Of a stretch of DNA of 64,000 nucleotides, positions 37,673-46,680 are shown one piece after another (within the stretch, counting starts at the first letter, position 1; each line of letters starts with the position of its first letter). Made by a program: the position numbers and the translations under genes. Origin of the DNA: Rummeliibacillus pycnus_A (lineage in GTDB: Bacteria > Bacillota > Bacilli > Bacillales_A > Planococcaceae); assembly GCF_044359855.1 (NCBI RefSeq), contig NZ_CP132291.1, positions 2,604,001 to 2,668,000 on the forward strand, given 5' to 3'. Below the pieces are notes generated by a model. That model had not been told where the DNA came from. It did no database searches and saw only the letters and a program-made list of their open reading frames with translations.

Positions 37673-39043
37673 ATGACGAATATTTATGCCGTAATTTTGG
37701 CTGCCGGCCAAGGCACGCGTATGAAGTCCAAATTATATAAAGTTCTTCATCCGGTTTGTGGCAAGCCAATGGTTGAACATGTAGTAGACCATATTCAAGA
37801 ATTGAATACAGAACGTATTGTGACTGTTGTTGGTCACGGTGCTGAAAGGGTTCAAGAGCAATTGAATGATAAAAGTGAATATGTGTTGCAAGCTGAACAA
37901 TTAGGGACAGCTCATGCAGTTCAGCAAGCAGAGCCACTTCTTGGTGATTTAGAGGGCACTACAATTGTGATTTGTGGCGACACACCATTGATTCGTCCCG
38001 AAACAATGAAAGCGCTATACGAATATCACGAGGCAAATCAGGCAAAAGCAACGATTTTAACGGCAATAGCCGAAGACCCTAAAGGTTACGGTCGTATTTT
38101 ACGTGGGGATGATGGTCAGGTAGCTCAAATCGTCGAACAAAAAGACGCAACACCTGAACAACAAAAAGTAACCGAAATCAACACAGGCACATACTGCTTT
38201 AATAACAAGGCATTATTTGCTGCGTTGAAACTAGTCAACAATGATAATGCACAAGGTGAATATTATTTACCAGATGTGATTGAAATTTTGCAAAAACAAG
38301 GTGAAGTTGTAGCAGCATATGTTACAGAAAACTTTTCCGAAACACTTGGTGTAAACGATCGAATTGCTTTATCTCAAGCAGAAAACATCATGCGTAACCG
38401 TATTAACGAAAATCATATGCGTAATGGGGTTACAATTATTAACCCTGAAAACACATATATTAGCGTTGAAACAAAGATTGGTCGTGATACAGTTATTCAA
38501 CCAGGTGTGATGATTGAAGGCGCTTCTGTCATCGGTGAAGATTGTTTAATAGGACCTAATAGTCATATTCAGAATAGCCAAATTGGTAATCGTACTTCAG
38601 TGCATTCCTCTGTAGTCGAAGATAGCCAAATTGGAGATGACGTTGCTATTGGCCCATTTGCGCATATACGTCCAGCATCTAATGTGGGCAATCGTGCGAA
38701 AGTTGGTAATTTTGTAGAATTGAAAAAAACGACACTTGGCGAAGGTAGTAAAGCCTCACACCTAACTTATTTAGGAGATGCGACAGTAGGTACTGACGTC
38801 AATATTGGTTGTGGCACAATTACTGTAAACTATGATGGTAAAAATAAATACCAAACAGTAATTAAAGATCATGCTTTTGTTGGATGTAACGCTAATTTAA
38901 TAGCTCCTGTCACAGTAGGCAAAAAATCATTTGTCGCTGCTGGCTCAACTGTTACAGAAGATGTTCCAGACAATGCACTCGCTATCGGACGTTCTCGACA
39001 AGAAAACAAAGAAAACTATGTTAACAAATTAAATTTAAAATAA
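37673..39043 (+). CDS. glmU: Bifunctional N-acetylglucosamine-1-phosphate uridyltransferase / glucosamine-1-phosphate acetyltransferase
   Basis: Makes UDP-GlcNAc for peptidoglycan and teichoic acids. The N-terminal uridyltransferase domain carries LAAGQGTRMKSKLYK (about residues 9-23), and the C-terminal half is a left-handed beta helix of hexapeptide repeats (about 250-440) for acetyl transfer. Length is 456 aa, as expected. The ATG has a GGAGG site. It is followed by prs 23 bp downstream, the conserved gcaD-prs pair. Confidence 0.97.
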   Translation: MTNIYAVILAAGQGTRMKSKLYKVLHPVCGKPMVEHVVDHIQELNTERIVTVVGHGAERVQEQLNDKSEYVLQAEQLGTAHAVQQAEPLLGDLEGTTIVICGDTPLIRPETMKALYEYHEANQAKATILTAIAEDPKGYGRILRGDDGQVAQIVEQKDATPEQQKVTEINTGTYCFNNKALFAALKLVNNDNAQGEYYLPDVIEILQKQGEVVAAYVTENFSETLGVNDRIALSQAENIMRNRINENHMRNGVTIINPENTYISVETKIGRDTVIQPGVMIEGASVIGEDCLIGPNSHIQNSQIGNRTSVHSSVVEDSQIGDDVAIGPFAHIRPASNVGNRAKVGNFVELKKTTLGEGSKASHLTYLGDATVGTDVNIGCGTITVNYDGKNKYQTVIKDHAFVGCNANLIAPVTVGKKSFVAAGSTVTEDVPDNALAIGRSRQENKENYVNKLNLK

Positions 39044-39066
39044 TTAAAAATTAACAGGAGGCCATC

Positions 39067-40026
39067 ATGCCGTATCAATATGCTAACTCAAATTTAAAAA
39101 TCTTTTCACTAAATTCAAACGAACCACTTGCAGCAGCAATCGCTAAAGAAGTAGGTGTAGAATTAGGGAAAAGTTCTGTAAAACACTTCAGTGATGGAGA
39201 AATTCAAATCAGTATTGAGGAAAGTATTCGTGGTTGTGACGTATTTATCGTTCAGTCAACATCAGCTCCAGTAAATGAAAATTTAATGGAACTACTTATT
39301 ATGGTTGATGCTGTAAAACGTGCCTCTGCACGTACAGTAAACGTAGTAATGCCTTATTATGGCTATGCACGTCAAGACCGTAAAGCACGCTCACGTGAAC
39401 CAATTACGGCAAAATTAGTGGCAAACCTATTAGAAACTGCTGGTGCAACTCGCGTAGTTGTTCTTGACTTACATGCACCACAAATCCAAGGTTTCTTCGA
39501 TATTCTAATTGATCACCTAATGGGTGTGCCATTGTTATCTGATTACTTCAAACAAAAAGGCTTCAATCCAGAAGATGTTGTAGTTGTATCTCCTGACCAT
39601 GGTGGCGTAACACGTGCTCGTAAAATGGCTGAACGTTTAAAAACACCAATCGCTATTATCGATAAACGTCGTCCAAAACCAAACGTGGCAGAAGTTATGA
39701 ATATCGTAGGTAATGTTGATGGGAAAGTTTGTATCTTAATCGATGATATCATTGATACAGCAGGTACAATCACAATTGGTGCTGAAGCTCTTGTAAAAAG
39801 CGGAGCAAAAGAAGTCTACGCTTGCTGCACACATCCTGTATTATCAGGCCCAGCAATTGAACGTATTGAAAACTCTGTAATAAAAGAATTAGTTGTTACA
39901 AACTCAATTCAATTACCGGAAGAAAAGAAATCACCAAAAATAAAAGAATTATCAGTTGCTACATTACTTGCTGATGCAATCGTTCGTATTTACGAAAACA
40001 AATCTGTAAGTAAATTATTTGATTAA
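39067..40026 (+). CDS. prs: Ribose-phosphate pyrophosphokinase
   Basis: Makes PRPP from ribose 5-phosphate and ATP, feeding purine, pyrimidine, NAD, histidine and tryptophan synthesis. Motifs: the flexible loop YGYARQDRKARSREPITAKL (about residues 98-117), DLHAPQIQGFFD (about 134-145) and the PRPP loop DDIIDTAGTI (about 225-234). It is 319 aa, the class I form. It shares the glmU transcript. Confidence 0.98.
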   Translation: MPYQYANSNLKIFSLNSNEPLAAAIAKEVGVELGKSSVKHFSDGEIQISIEESIRGCDVFIVQSTSAPVNENLMELLIMVDAVKRASARTVNVVMPYYGYARQDRKARSREPITAKLVANLLETAGATRVVVLDLHAPQIQGFFDILIDHLMGVPLLSDYFKQKGFNPEDVVVVSPDHGGVTRARKMAERLKTPIAIIDKRRPKPNVAEVMNIVGNVDGKVCILIDDIIDTAGTITIGAEALVKSGAKEVYACCTHPVLSGPAIERIENSVIKELVVTNSIQLPEEKKSPKIKELSVATLLADAIVRIYENKSVSKLFD

Positions 40027-40042
40027 TTTTTAATAATAGTTT

Positions 40043-40076
40043 AGCTCCACATCTATTTAAGATGTGGAGCTTTTTA
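40043..40076 (+). terminator. Terminator after prs
   Basis: Perfect 12-bp stem AGCTCCACATCT / AGATGTGGAGCT with a 5-nt loop and T run. Confidence 0.93.
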
Positions 40077-40200
40077 TATAAAAGTAGAAGTGACTCTTGT
40101 AATTAGATAAATCTAAAGTTATTAAAATGTTTCATTCTTAAGATAAATGGACACATTGTGTAATGTGGTTATTTTATTTTTGGAAGGAGACATAAAATTT

Positions 40201-40800
40201 ATGATTACTGTAGTTCATGCAAAAAAACGTGAGGTCGGAAAACGGTCTGTAATGTCAGCCATAAGAAAGAATGGTTTTGTACCGGCCGTAGTATACGGCT
40301 ATCAGACTGAGTCAACACCAATCGCAATTAATGCTAGAGAGTTTGAAAAGATGTTACGTAAGGATGGAAAAAACGCTATTGTTACTCTAGATATTGAAGG
40401 TAAGGAAATCAAAGCAGTGATAAAAGATATACAAAGAGACTCTTTAAAAGACAAGCTTGTCCATTTAGACTTTTTTGAGGTTAACATGTCAGCGTTAATT
40501 ACTGTTAAAGTTCCTGTCATTGTAAAGGGGCAAGCCATAGGTGTAATAGCTGGAGGTATTTTACAACAGCCAAATCGCATGCTAAAGTTAAGTACAAAAC
40601 CTTCTGATATTCCAGAAAACATTGAAGTAGATGTTTCTAATTTAGCAATTGGTGACACATTAACAATTGGTGATATCCGAGATCAGGTTAATTATAAAAT
40701 TGCATCAAGTGATAGTATTACATTAGTGACAATTTCTGTTCCAGTGATAGAAATAGAGCTAGAATCGTCAAGCGTAACAGATGCAGATAAAGCAGTATAA
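40201..40800 (+). CDS. ctc: Ribosomal protein L25 / general stress protein Ctc
   Basis: Binds 5S rRNA in the large subunit. The N-terminal RNA-binding L25 domain is about residues 1-90 (HAKKREVGKRSVMSAIRKNG), followed by the TL5/CTC beta domain (about 95-180) and an acidic tail. The start is ATG 40201 (199 aa), 10 nt from GGAAGGAG; the frame continues upstream to 40147 without a ribosome site. B. subtilis ctc is under sigma-B stress control; no clear sigma-B promoter is visible here. Confidence 0.95.
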   Translation: MITVVHAKKREVGKRSVMSAIRKNGFVPAVVYGYQTESTPIAINAREFEKMLRKDGKNAIVTLDIEGKEIKAVIKDIQRDSLKDKLVHLDFFEVNMSALITVKVPVIVKGQAIGVIAGGILQQPNRMLKLSTKPSDIPENIEVDVSNLAIGDTLTIGDIRDQVNYKIASSDSITLVTISVPVIEIELESSSVTDADKAV

Positions 40801-40847
40801 TCAATTGATGTTATCCTACAAACGAAATTTGAAAAATCGTAAAGTAT

Positions 40848-40880
40848 CTTACGTTTCTTTATTGAGACGTAAGTTTTTTT
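40848..40880 (+). terminator. Terminator after ctc
   Basis: Stem CTTACGTTTC / GAGACGTAAG with a 6-nt loop and a long T run. Confidence 0.9.
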
Positions 40881-40969
40881 ATTCTTTCTAGCTAGGGGCG
40901 CTATTTTTTCTAATTTTCAAAGCATATGTTAAAATAACAGGGATTAGTTAGAAAAGGAAGATGCCAAAT

Positions 40970-41527
40970 ATGAAACTAATTATTGGTCTAGGAAACCCAG
41001 GAAGAGAATATGAACATACACACCACAATGTGGGATTTGATACAATTGATTGCTTAGCTGAAAAATGGGGCATTACATTAAATCAACAAAAATTTAATGC
41101 CATGTATGGAATGACTCACAGCCCAGAAGGTAAAGTAATGTTGATGAAACCTCTTACATATATGAATCTATCCGGTGAATCAGTTCGCCCGATGATGGAT
41201 TACTATGATATCGGTGTAGAGGATATTGTTGTTATTTATGATGATTTGGATTTAGAAAAAGGTAAATTACGTCTTCGCCAAAAAGGTAGTGCAGGTGGTC
41301 ATAATGGCATTAAGTCATTGATTCAACATATTGGGACACAAAACTTTAACCGTATTCGTGTCGGTATTAGTCGTCCGCCAGCGGGTATGAAAGTACCCGA
41401 TTATGTACTTTCTAGATTTTCAAAAGAAGAACAGCCTTTAATGCAAGAATCATTTGCTCGTGCTTCAGATGCTTGTGAATATTGGTTAGAGAAACCATTT
41501 GCAGAAGTAATGAATCGTTTCAACTAA
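40970..41527 (+). CDS. pth: Peptidyl-tRNA hydrolase
   Basis: Recycles tRNA by cleaving peptidyl-tRNA released from stalled ribosomes. Motifs GLGNPGREYEHTHHNVGF (about residues 6-23, catalytic His in the THHNVGF part) and KGSAGGHNGIKS are visible. Asp in the YDDLDLEKGK segment is the second catalytic residue. I start at ATG 40970 (185 aa), which has an AAGGA site 11 nt upstream; ATG 40961 is too close. Known as spoVC in B. subtilis. Confidence 0.95.
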   Translation: MKLIIGLGNPGREYEHTHHNVGFDTIDCLAEKWGITLNQQKFNAMYGMTHSPEGKVMLMKPLTYMNLSGESVRPMMDYYDIGVEDIVVIYDDLDLEKGKLRLRQKGSAGGHNGIKSLIQHIGTQNFNRIRVGISRPPAGMKVPDYVLSRFSKEEQPLMQESFARASDACEYWLEKPFAEVMNRFN

Positions 41528-41586
41528 TTTCTGAAGCATAAAAGAGGTCAAAGCTGTCTATACTTTTTATAAAGGGAGGCATGCTT

Positions 41587-41814
41587 ATGGCTATTCGTTA
41601 CAGATGTCGTCATTGCAACACGGAAATAGGCGTATTGCCATTTGATTCTGAAGATAGTATTCGTAAACTTCATCAACTAAATGAACAAGATGCTAAAGAA
41701 TTTATCCGTCATGAGCAAAATGGTGATACAACGGTAGATAGTATTTGCGAACATTGCGAAGACTCGCTGAAGAAATTCCCAAATTATTATGCGTTAAAAA
41801 ATTGGTTACAGTAA
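41587..41814 (+). CDS. fin: Anti-sigma-F factor Fin (YabK)
   Basis: Forespore protein that shifts the cell from sigma-F to sigma-G control by binding sigma-F and helping displace it. The 75-aa protein has two zinc-ribbon pairs, CRHC (about residues 7-10) and CEHC (about 57-60), as expected. The start is ATG 41587, 7 nt from GGGAGG. It lies between pth and mfd as in B. subtilis. A forespore-type promoter (GCATA at 41536 and a TATACTT-like -10) may be present but is imperfect. Confidence 0.88.
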   Translation: MAIRYRCRHCNTEIGVLPFDSEDSIRKLHQLNEQDAKEFIRHEQNGDTTVDSICEHCEDSLKKFPNYYALKNWLQ

Positions 41815-41817
41815 AAC

Positions 41818-41851
41818 GCTTTGGCGCATTATGCGTCCAAGGCCTTTTTCT
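41818..41851 (+). terminator. Terminator after fin
   Basis: Imperfect stem GCTTTGG-CGCAT / ATGCG-TCCAAGGC followed by CTTTTTCTG. It would separate fin from mfd. Confidence 0.65.
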
Positions 41852-41900
41852 GTACATTGAATGATCTATAGCATTTATTTGCTAACGAAGGGAGGCCATT

Positions 41901-44900
41901 ATGGAAATATTACGTCAATTATTATCTCAAGATACACATGTAAAAAGATTGTTAGATGATATAAAAAGTGGTCAAGAAGAACAATTAATTACTGGTCTTT
42001 CTGGTAGTGCTAGACCAGCCTTTTTAGATGCTGTTTATGCTTATATAAATAAACCTATTTACATAATTTCACCCAATTTATTGCAAGCACAGAAGATGTT
42101 TGATGATTTAGTGAAACTTGTTGGTGAAGATTATGTTCACTATTATCCAGCAGATGAGTTCATCGCTGCGGATATGTCAATTGCAAGTCCAGAGCTAAGG
42201 GCGCAACGTATTGAGACATTAGACCATATGTTACACCAACAAAAAGGGATATACATTATCCCTATTGCTGGTATGCGCAAAATGATGGCACCAAAAGAGG
42301 AATGGCTAACATTACATCTCAATGTTGCTATCGGTGAAGAAATCAATGTAGAAGAATGGCTTCAAAAATTGGTGATAATGGGTTATACCAGAAGTCAAAT
42401 GGTCACAACACCTGGTGAGTTTGCTTTACGTGGCGGTATTTTAGATATTTATCCCCCGTATGTTGAGAATCCTATACGTATTGAATTATTTGATACAGAA
42501 GTAGATTCTATTCGTACATTTTCAGCTGATGATCAGCGCTCGATTGGGAAATTAGATAAGCTTAATATTTTACCGGCATCTGAATTTGTGTTAACAAAAG
42601 ATCAACGCCTAAAGTTAGCGCAAAAACTAGAAGACGCTTTAGCTGATAGTTTAAAAAAGGTGAAAAAGAAGGAAGTTCAGGAACAACTATATCAACATGT
42701 TCAAGCCGATATAGAGTTACTAAAACAAGGTGAGTTACCAGAGTTTACGAATCGCTACGGTTCATTACTATATGATCGTCCAGCATTCTTGGGAGATTAC
42801 TTTGCTCATGATGGACTTGTTGTTTATGACGAGCTTGGGCGAATTCAAGAAGTCATGGAAGCTTGGGAAAAGGAAGAAAAAGAATGGTTTTTATCTTTAC
42901 TTGAAGAAGGGAAAATGGTACATGCAGCAAATCCTTCTTTTTCATTAAAAGAGATTATAGCGATGATTCATCTTCCATCTATCTATTTTGCGTTATTTGC
43001 AAGAGCATTTGCAGGTATTCGTTTTAAGAAGACGACAAGTTTTTCTTGTAAACCTATGCAACATTTCCATGGACAAATGCCATTACTCAAAAATGAAGTA
43101 GAACGTTGGCAATTAGGGAAATTCACCGTTCTTTTTGTAACAGAAGATGAAGAGCGACTAACAACGATTCAAACTACTTTAGAAGATTACGATATTCATA
43201 TACAAATTGGCGAACCAAAGGCAGAAGGTATTTTCGCGATTACTGGTAAATTAACTGCAGGTTTTGAGTTACCTTTACAACGTTTAGCGATTGTTACTGA
43301 GGAAGAACTTTTCAAGCAAAAGCCAAAGAAAAAAAGCCGCCCTCAAAAAATGACTAATGCTGAACGGATTAAAAGTTACACAGAAATAAAACCTGGCGAT
43401 TATGTTGTGCATGTTCACCATGGTATAGGGAAGTATATAGGTATTGAAACACTTGACGTTAATGGTAAACATAAAGATTATTTGCACATCCGGTATCGTG
43501 CAGATGATAAACTATATGTTCCTGTTGACCAAATTGATTTAATCCAAAAGTATGTCGGCTCAGAAGATAAAGAACCAAAGCTTCATAAACTTGGTGGAAC
43601 AGAGTGGAAAAAAGCCAAAAGTAAGGTATCATCAGCAGTTCAAGATATTGCAGATGATCTTATAAAATTATATGCAAAGCGTGAAGCAGAAAAAGGATTT
43701 GCCTTTTCTCCTGATGGGGATGAGCAACGTGCTTTTGAGGAAGCCTTCGCCTATGAAGAAACAGAAGATCAATTACGTACAATTCAAGAAGTAAAGATTG
43801 ATATGGAAAAAGAGCGCCCAATGGATCGCCTTGTTTGTGGTGATGTAGGTTATGGGAAAACAGAAGTAGCCATTCGAGGAGCATTTAAAGCAATTATGGA
43901 TGGTAAACAAGTAGCTTTTTTAGTACCAACAACCATCTTGGCTCAGCAACATTTCGAAACACTCCAAGAGAGATTTCAAGATCAAGCGGTTACAATTGGC
44001 TTATTAAGCCGTTTCCGCACTCGTAAACAACAAAATGAGACACTGAAGGGGCTAAAGGATGGCACAGTCGATATTGTTGTCGGTACACATCGCCTATTAT
44101 CAAAAGACGTTATATATAAAAATCTTGGACTACTCGTGGTCGATGAAGAACAACGTTTCGGTGTAACACATAAGGAAAAGATTAAACAGTTAAAGACGAA
44201 TGTCGATGTATTAACATTAACGGCCACACCTATTCCACGTACATTGCATATGTCGATGGTCGGCGTGCGAGACTTATCTGTAATTGAGACACCACCTGCA
44301 GACCGTTTCCCGGTGCAAACGTATGTCATGGAACATAATGGAGCATTAGTACGTGAAGCGATTGAACGCGAAATGTCACGAGGTGGGCAAAGCTTCTATT
44401 TACACAATCGTGTTGAGGATATGGCTCGTAAAGTTGATGAGATTCAAATGCTTGTGCCGGATGCACGAATTGGTTTTGCCCACGGCCGAATGTCAGAATC
44501 TGAATTAGAATCTGTTATTCTACGATTTTTGGACGGAGAGTATGACGTTCTAGTCACGACTACTATTATTGAAACAGGTATTGATATTCCAAATGTGAAT
44601 ACGTTGATTGTGAATAATGCAGATCGTATGGGACTATCACAACTATATCAATTGCGTGGACGTGTTGGGCGGTCAAATCGTGTTGCATACGCTTATTTCA
44701 TGTACCAACGAGATAAAGTGCTAACTGAGGTTGCAGAACAAAGATTACAAGCCGTAAAAGAATTCACAGAGCTTGGATCTGGTTTTAAAATTGCGATGCG
44801 GGATTTATCTATTCGTGGAGCAGGAAACTTACTAGGCTCTCAACAACATGGATTTATTGATTCTGTAGGTTTCGATTTATATTCTCAAATGCTAGAAGAT

Positions 44901-45425
44901 GCCATTGCTGAACGCCAAACAGGTGTGAAAAAAGAAGAGGAAAAAGATATCGAAATTTTACTTCCGTATGATGCCTATATCCCAGATGTTTATATAACAG
45001 ATGGCTATCAAAAAATTCAAATGTATAAGCGCATTAAGGGAATGGATGAAGAGGAAGATTACGCTGAAATTATCGACGAATTACATGATCGTTTTGGAGA
45101 TTTACCAATTGAAACAGAACGTCTATTACGTATAGCACGTATTAAAGTCTGGGCTAAAAAAGTTGGAGTTGAGTCGATTAAAACCAAAAATAAAATCATT
45201 ACGATTGATATTTCAGAAGATGGGACTGCGAACCTCGATGGCGGGAAAATTGTTTCAGAATCGATGCAATTTGGCCGTGCAGTGGGATTCCAATTAGAAG
45301 GACAGAGACTTATTTTAACAATTGATGAGAAAAAGGCAGATAAGCAATTGCCATTTGATATTTTAGAGTCATTGATGAAATTGCTACCTAATGCAATACG
45401 GGAAAAAGTAGAGATAAAAGACTAA
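41901..45425 (+). CDS. mfd: Transcription-repair coupling factor Mfd
   Basis: Removes stalled RNA polymerase and recruits UvrA to damage. The 1174-aa protein contains a UvrB-like N-terminal module (about 1-360), and a CarD-like RNA-polymerase interaction domain (GDYVVHVHHGIGKYIGIET, about 497-515). The RecG-like helicase motor has Walker A GDVGYGKTEVA (about 648-658) and DEEQRFG (about 747), then TATPIPRTL and the Q-R motif GRVGRSNR. A C-terminal TRCF domain follows. No frame breaks are seen. Confidence 0.98.
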   Translation: MEILRQLLSQDTHVKRLLDDIKSGQEEQLITGLSGSARPAFLDAVYAYINKPIYIISPNLLQAQKMFDDLVKLVGEDYVHYYPADEFIAADMSIASPELRAQRIETLDHMLHQQKGIYIIPIAGMRKMMAPKEEWLTLHLNVAIGEEINVEEWLQKLVIMGYTRSQMVTTPGEFALRGGILDIYPPYVENPIRIELFDTEVDSIRTFSADDQRSIGKLDKLNILPASEFVLTKDQRLKLAQKLEDALADSLKKVKKKEVQEQLYQHVQADIELLKQGELPEFTNRYGSLLYDRPAFLGDYFAHDGLVVYDELGRIQEVMEAWEKEEKEWFLSLLEEGKMVHAANPSFSLKEIIAMIHLPSIYFALFARAFAGIRFKKTTSFSCKPMQHFHGQMPLLKNEVERWQLGKFTVLFVTEDEERLTTIQTTLEDYDIHIQIGEPKAEGIFAITGKLTAGFELPLQRLAIVTEEELFKQKPKKKSRPQKMTNAERIKSYTEIKPGDYVVHVHHGIGKYIGIETLDVNGKHKDYLHIRYRADDKLYVPVDQIDLIQKYVGSEDKEPKLHKLGGTEWKKAKSKVSSAVQDIADDLIKLYAKREAEKGFAFSPDGDEQRAFEEAFAYEETEDQLRTIQEVKIDMEKERPMDRLVCGDVGYGKTEVAIRGAFKAIMDGKQVAFLVPTTILAQQHFETLQERFQDQAVTIGLLSRFRTRKQQNETLKGLKDGTVDIVVGTHRLLSKDVIYKNLGLLVVDEEQRFGVTHKEKIKQLKTNVDVLTLTATPIPRTLHMSMVGVRDLSVIETPPADRFPVQTYVMEHNGALVREAIEREMSRGGQSFYLHNRVEDMARKVDEIQMLVPDARIGFAHGRMSESELESVILRFLDGEYDVLVTTTIIETGIDIPNVNTLIVNNADRMGLSQLYQLRGRVGRSNRVAYAYFMYQRDKVLTEVAEQRLQAVKEFTELGSGFKIAMRDLSIRGAGNLLGSQQHGFIDSVGFDLYSQMLEDAIAERQTGVKKEEEKDIEILLPYDAYIPDVYITDGYQKIQMYKRIKGMDEEEDYAEIIDELHDRFGDLPIETERLLRIARIKVWAKKVGVESIKTKNKIITIDISEDGTANLDGGKIVSESMQFGRAVGFQLEGQRLILTIDEKKADKQLPFDILESLMKLLPNAIREKVEIKD

Positions 45426-45435
45426 TATTTGTCAT

Positions 45436-45465
45436 GTATAAATTATATTTGGATGCACCATACTA
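45436..45465 (+). promoter_or_regulatory. Sigma-G promoter of spoVT
   Basis: GTATA (45436-45440), 18-bp spacer, CATACTA (45459-45465), a full match to the forespore sigma-G consensus. spoVT is a known sigma-G gene. An exact Spo0A-like TGTCGAA also occurs at 45490-45496, probably by chance. Confidence 0.8.
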
Positions 45466-45511
45466 GCGACAAGTACTATTTTGAAAATTTGTCGAAAGTG
45501 AGGCAACACGA

Positions 45512-46048
45512 ATGAAAGCGACAGGCATTGTACGTCGAATCGATGATTTAGGACGTGTAGTAATCCCGAAAGAGATCCGAAGAACTTTACGCATTCGTGA
45601 AGGTGATCCATTAGAAATATTTACTGATCGCGAAGGCGAAATTATATTAAAGAAATACTCTCCTATTAATGAATTAAGTGATTTTGCCCTTTCGTATGTA
45701 GACACATTATTTGAAACATTAGGTACAAGTGCACTTATTAGTGATCGAGATGAAATTATTGCTGTAGCAGGTGTATCGAAAAAGGAGTATATGCACCGCC
45801 AGATATCTTCCTTTGCTGAAGATTGTATTTTACAGCGTACGATTATCGTTGAAAAACATGAAAACTCCATAGAAATCGTACCTGGACAAATTGAACAAAT
45901 CAAATCCTATTGTATTGCACCGATTGTTGTTGCGGGGGATGCAATAGGAGCTGTTTACATCTTATCTAAGATGCATTTTATTGGTGATACAGAGCAAAAA
46001 GTAGCGGAGACAGCAGCGCATTTTTTGGCAAAGCAAATGGAAGATTAA
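45512..46048 (+). CDS. spoVT: Stage V sporulation regulator SpoVT
   Basis: AbrB-family transcription factor that fine-tunes sigma-G genes in the forespore. N-terminal swapped-hairpin domain MKATGIVRRIDDLGRVVIPK (about residues 1-52, like the abrB product here) and a C-terminal GAF-like sensor domain (about 55-178). Length 178 aa is normal. The ATG has GTGAGG. It stands after mfd, as in B. subtilis, with a sigma-G promoter in the gap. Confidence 0.97.
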   Translation: MKATGIVRRIDDLGRVVIPKEIRRTLRIREGDPLEIFTDREGEIILKKYSPINELSDFALSYVDTLFETLGTSALISDRDEIIAVAGVSKKEYMHRQISSFAEDCILQRTIIVEKHENSIEIVPGQIEQIKSYCIAPIVVAGDAIGAVYILSKMHFIGDTEQKVAETAAHFLAKQMED

Positions 46049-46052
46049 TGAC

Positions 46053-46100
46053 AAAAGACCATTCGACTGTTGATATGATCAATAGTGAATGGCCTTTTTG
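46053..46100. terminator. Terminator between spoVT and the reverse-strand gene
   Basis: Long hairpin: CCATTC / GAATGG outer, ACTGTTGAT / ATCAATAGT inner, with AAAAG on the left and TTTTT on the right. It can serve both convergent genes. Confidence 0.85.
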
Positions 46101-46102
46101 CT

Positions 46103-46450
46103 TTATAATTTATATTTTTTAAGATGAATTGATCTGAATTGAGAAGAAACATTGAGAAAATCTAACATCTCCTGTGTAGTGTTTGTAGAAGTAGTAGGAA
46201 TTTGTGATGGCTTTTCAGAATCAGGAAGTAAGGGTTGTTCATTGATCCGCGTTTCAAAGATTAAGACCTTTGTGCCATCCGCTTTTAAAAGATATTTACG
46301 AACATAGCCATTTTTTCTTTCCGTAATAATACGTGGTGATTTGTTTTTTAACCTTTTTTCTATTTGTAAATAACTCTCTTGAGTTAAAGAAGATTGTTTA
46401 AACTGTGCTGTATTTTGAAATGTATTTATTTTTGAGACGGAAACCTTCAT
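46103..46450 (-). CDS. Unrecognised 115-aa protein, reverse strand
   Basis: A reverse-strand gene between spoVT and yabM with a very good ribosome site (AAAGGAGGG, 7 nt before ATG). The protein starts MKVSVSKINTFQNTAQF, has a basic middle (EKRLKNKSPRII, NGYVRKYLLKADGTK), a Pro/Thr/Ser-rich linker (about residues 75-93), and a basic C-terminus. No signal peptide, membrane segment or cysteine is visible. I do not recognise a family. B. subtilis has no gene in this orientation between spoVT and yabM. It could be lineage-specific and is probably expressed, given the ribosome site and the shared terminator. Confidence 0.7.
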   Translation of the reverse strand: MKVSVSKINTFQNTAQFKQSSLTQESYLQIEKRLKNKSPRIITERKNGYVRKYLLKADGTKVLIFETRINEQPLLPDSEKPSQIPTTSTNTTQEMLDFLNVSSQFRSIHLKKYKL

Positions 46451-46680
46451 GAAAACCCTCCTTTGACCTATTTGTTATAATAATTATCGTCAACATTCCA
46501 TAAAAATGAATTAAAGGAAACATATACTTGCGATAAATTATTAATAGGGTACTTTTTAATTCTACGGTCGATTTGCTGACCTAAAAGATAGGAGACGTTT
46601 CGAACGATAGGAGTAATATGCTATACTGTTGTCAATTATTCGTGTTGTAATTGATGAATTTTATAGGAAAGAGGATTATC

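Noticed and set aside
40120..40150. Sigma-B-like promoter before ctc (GTTTCA ... GGACAC)
   Set aside because: Both elements have several mismatches to GTTTAA and GGGTAT.
42730..42948. 72-codon frame inside mfd, and similar frames inside other large genes
   Set aside because: Shadow frames; the overlapping conserved protein explains the sequence.
45490..45496. Exact 0A box TGTCGAA before spoVT
   Set aside because: A single 7-mer is expected several times by chance in 64 kb and spoVT is a forespore gene with a sigma-G promoter.
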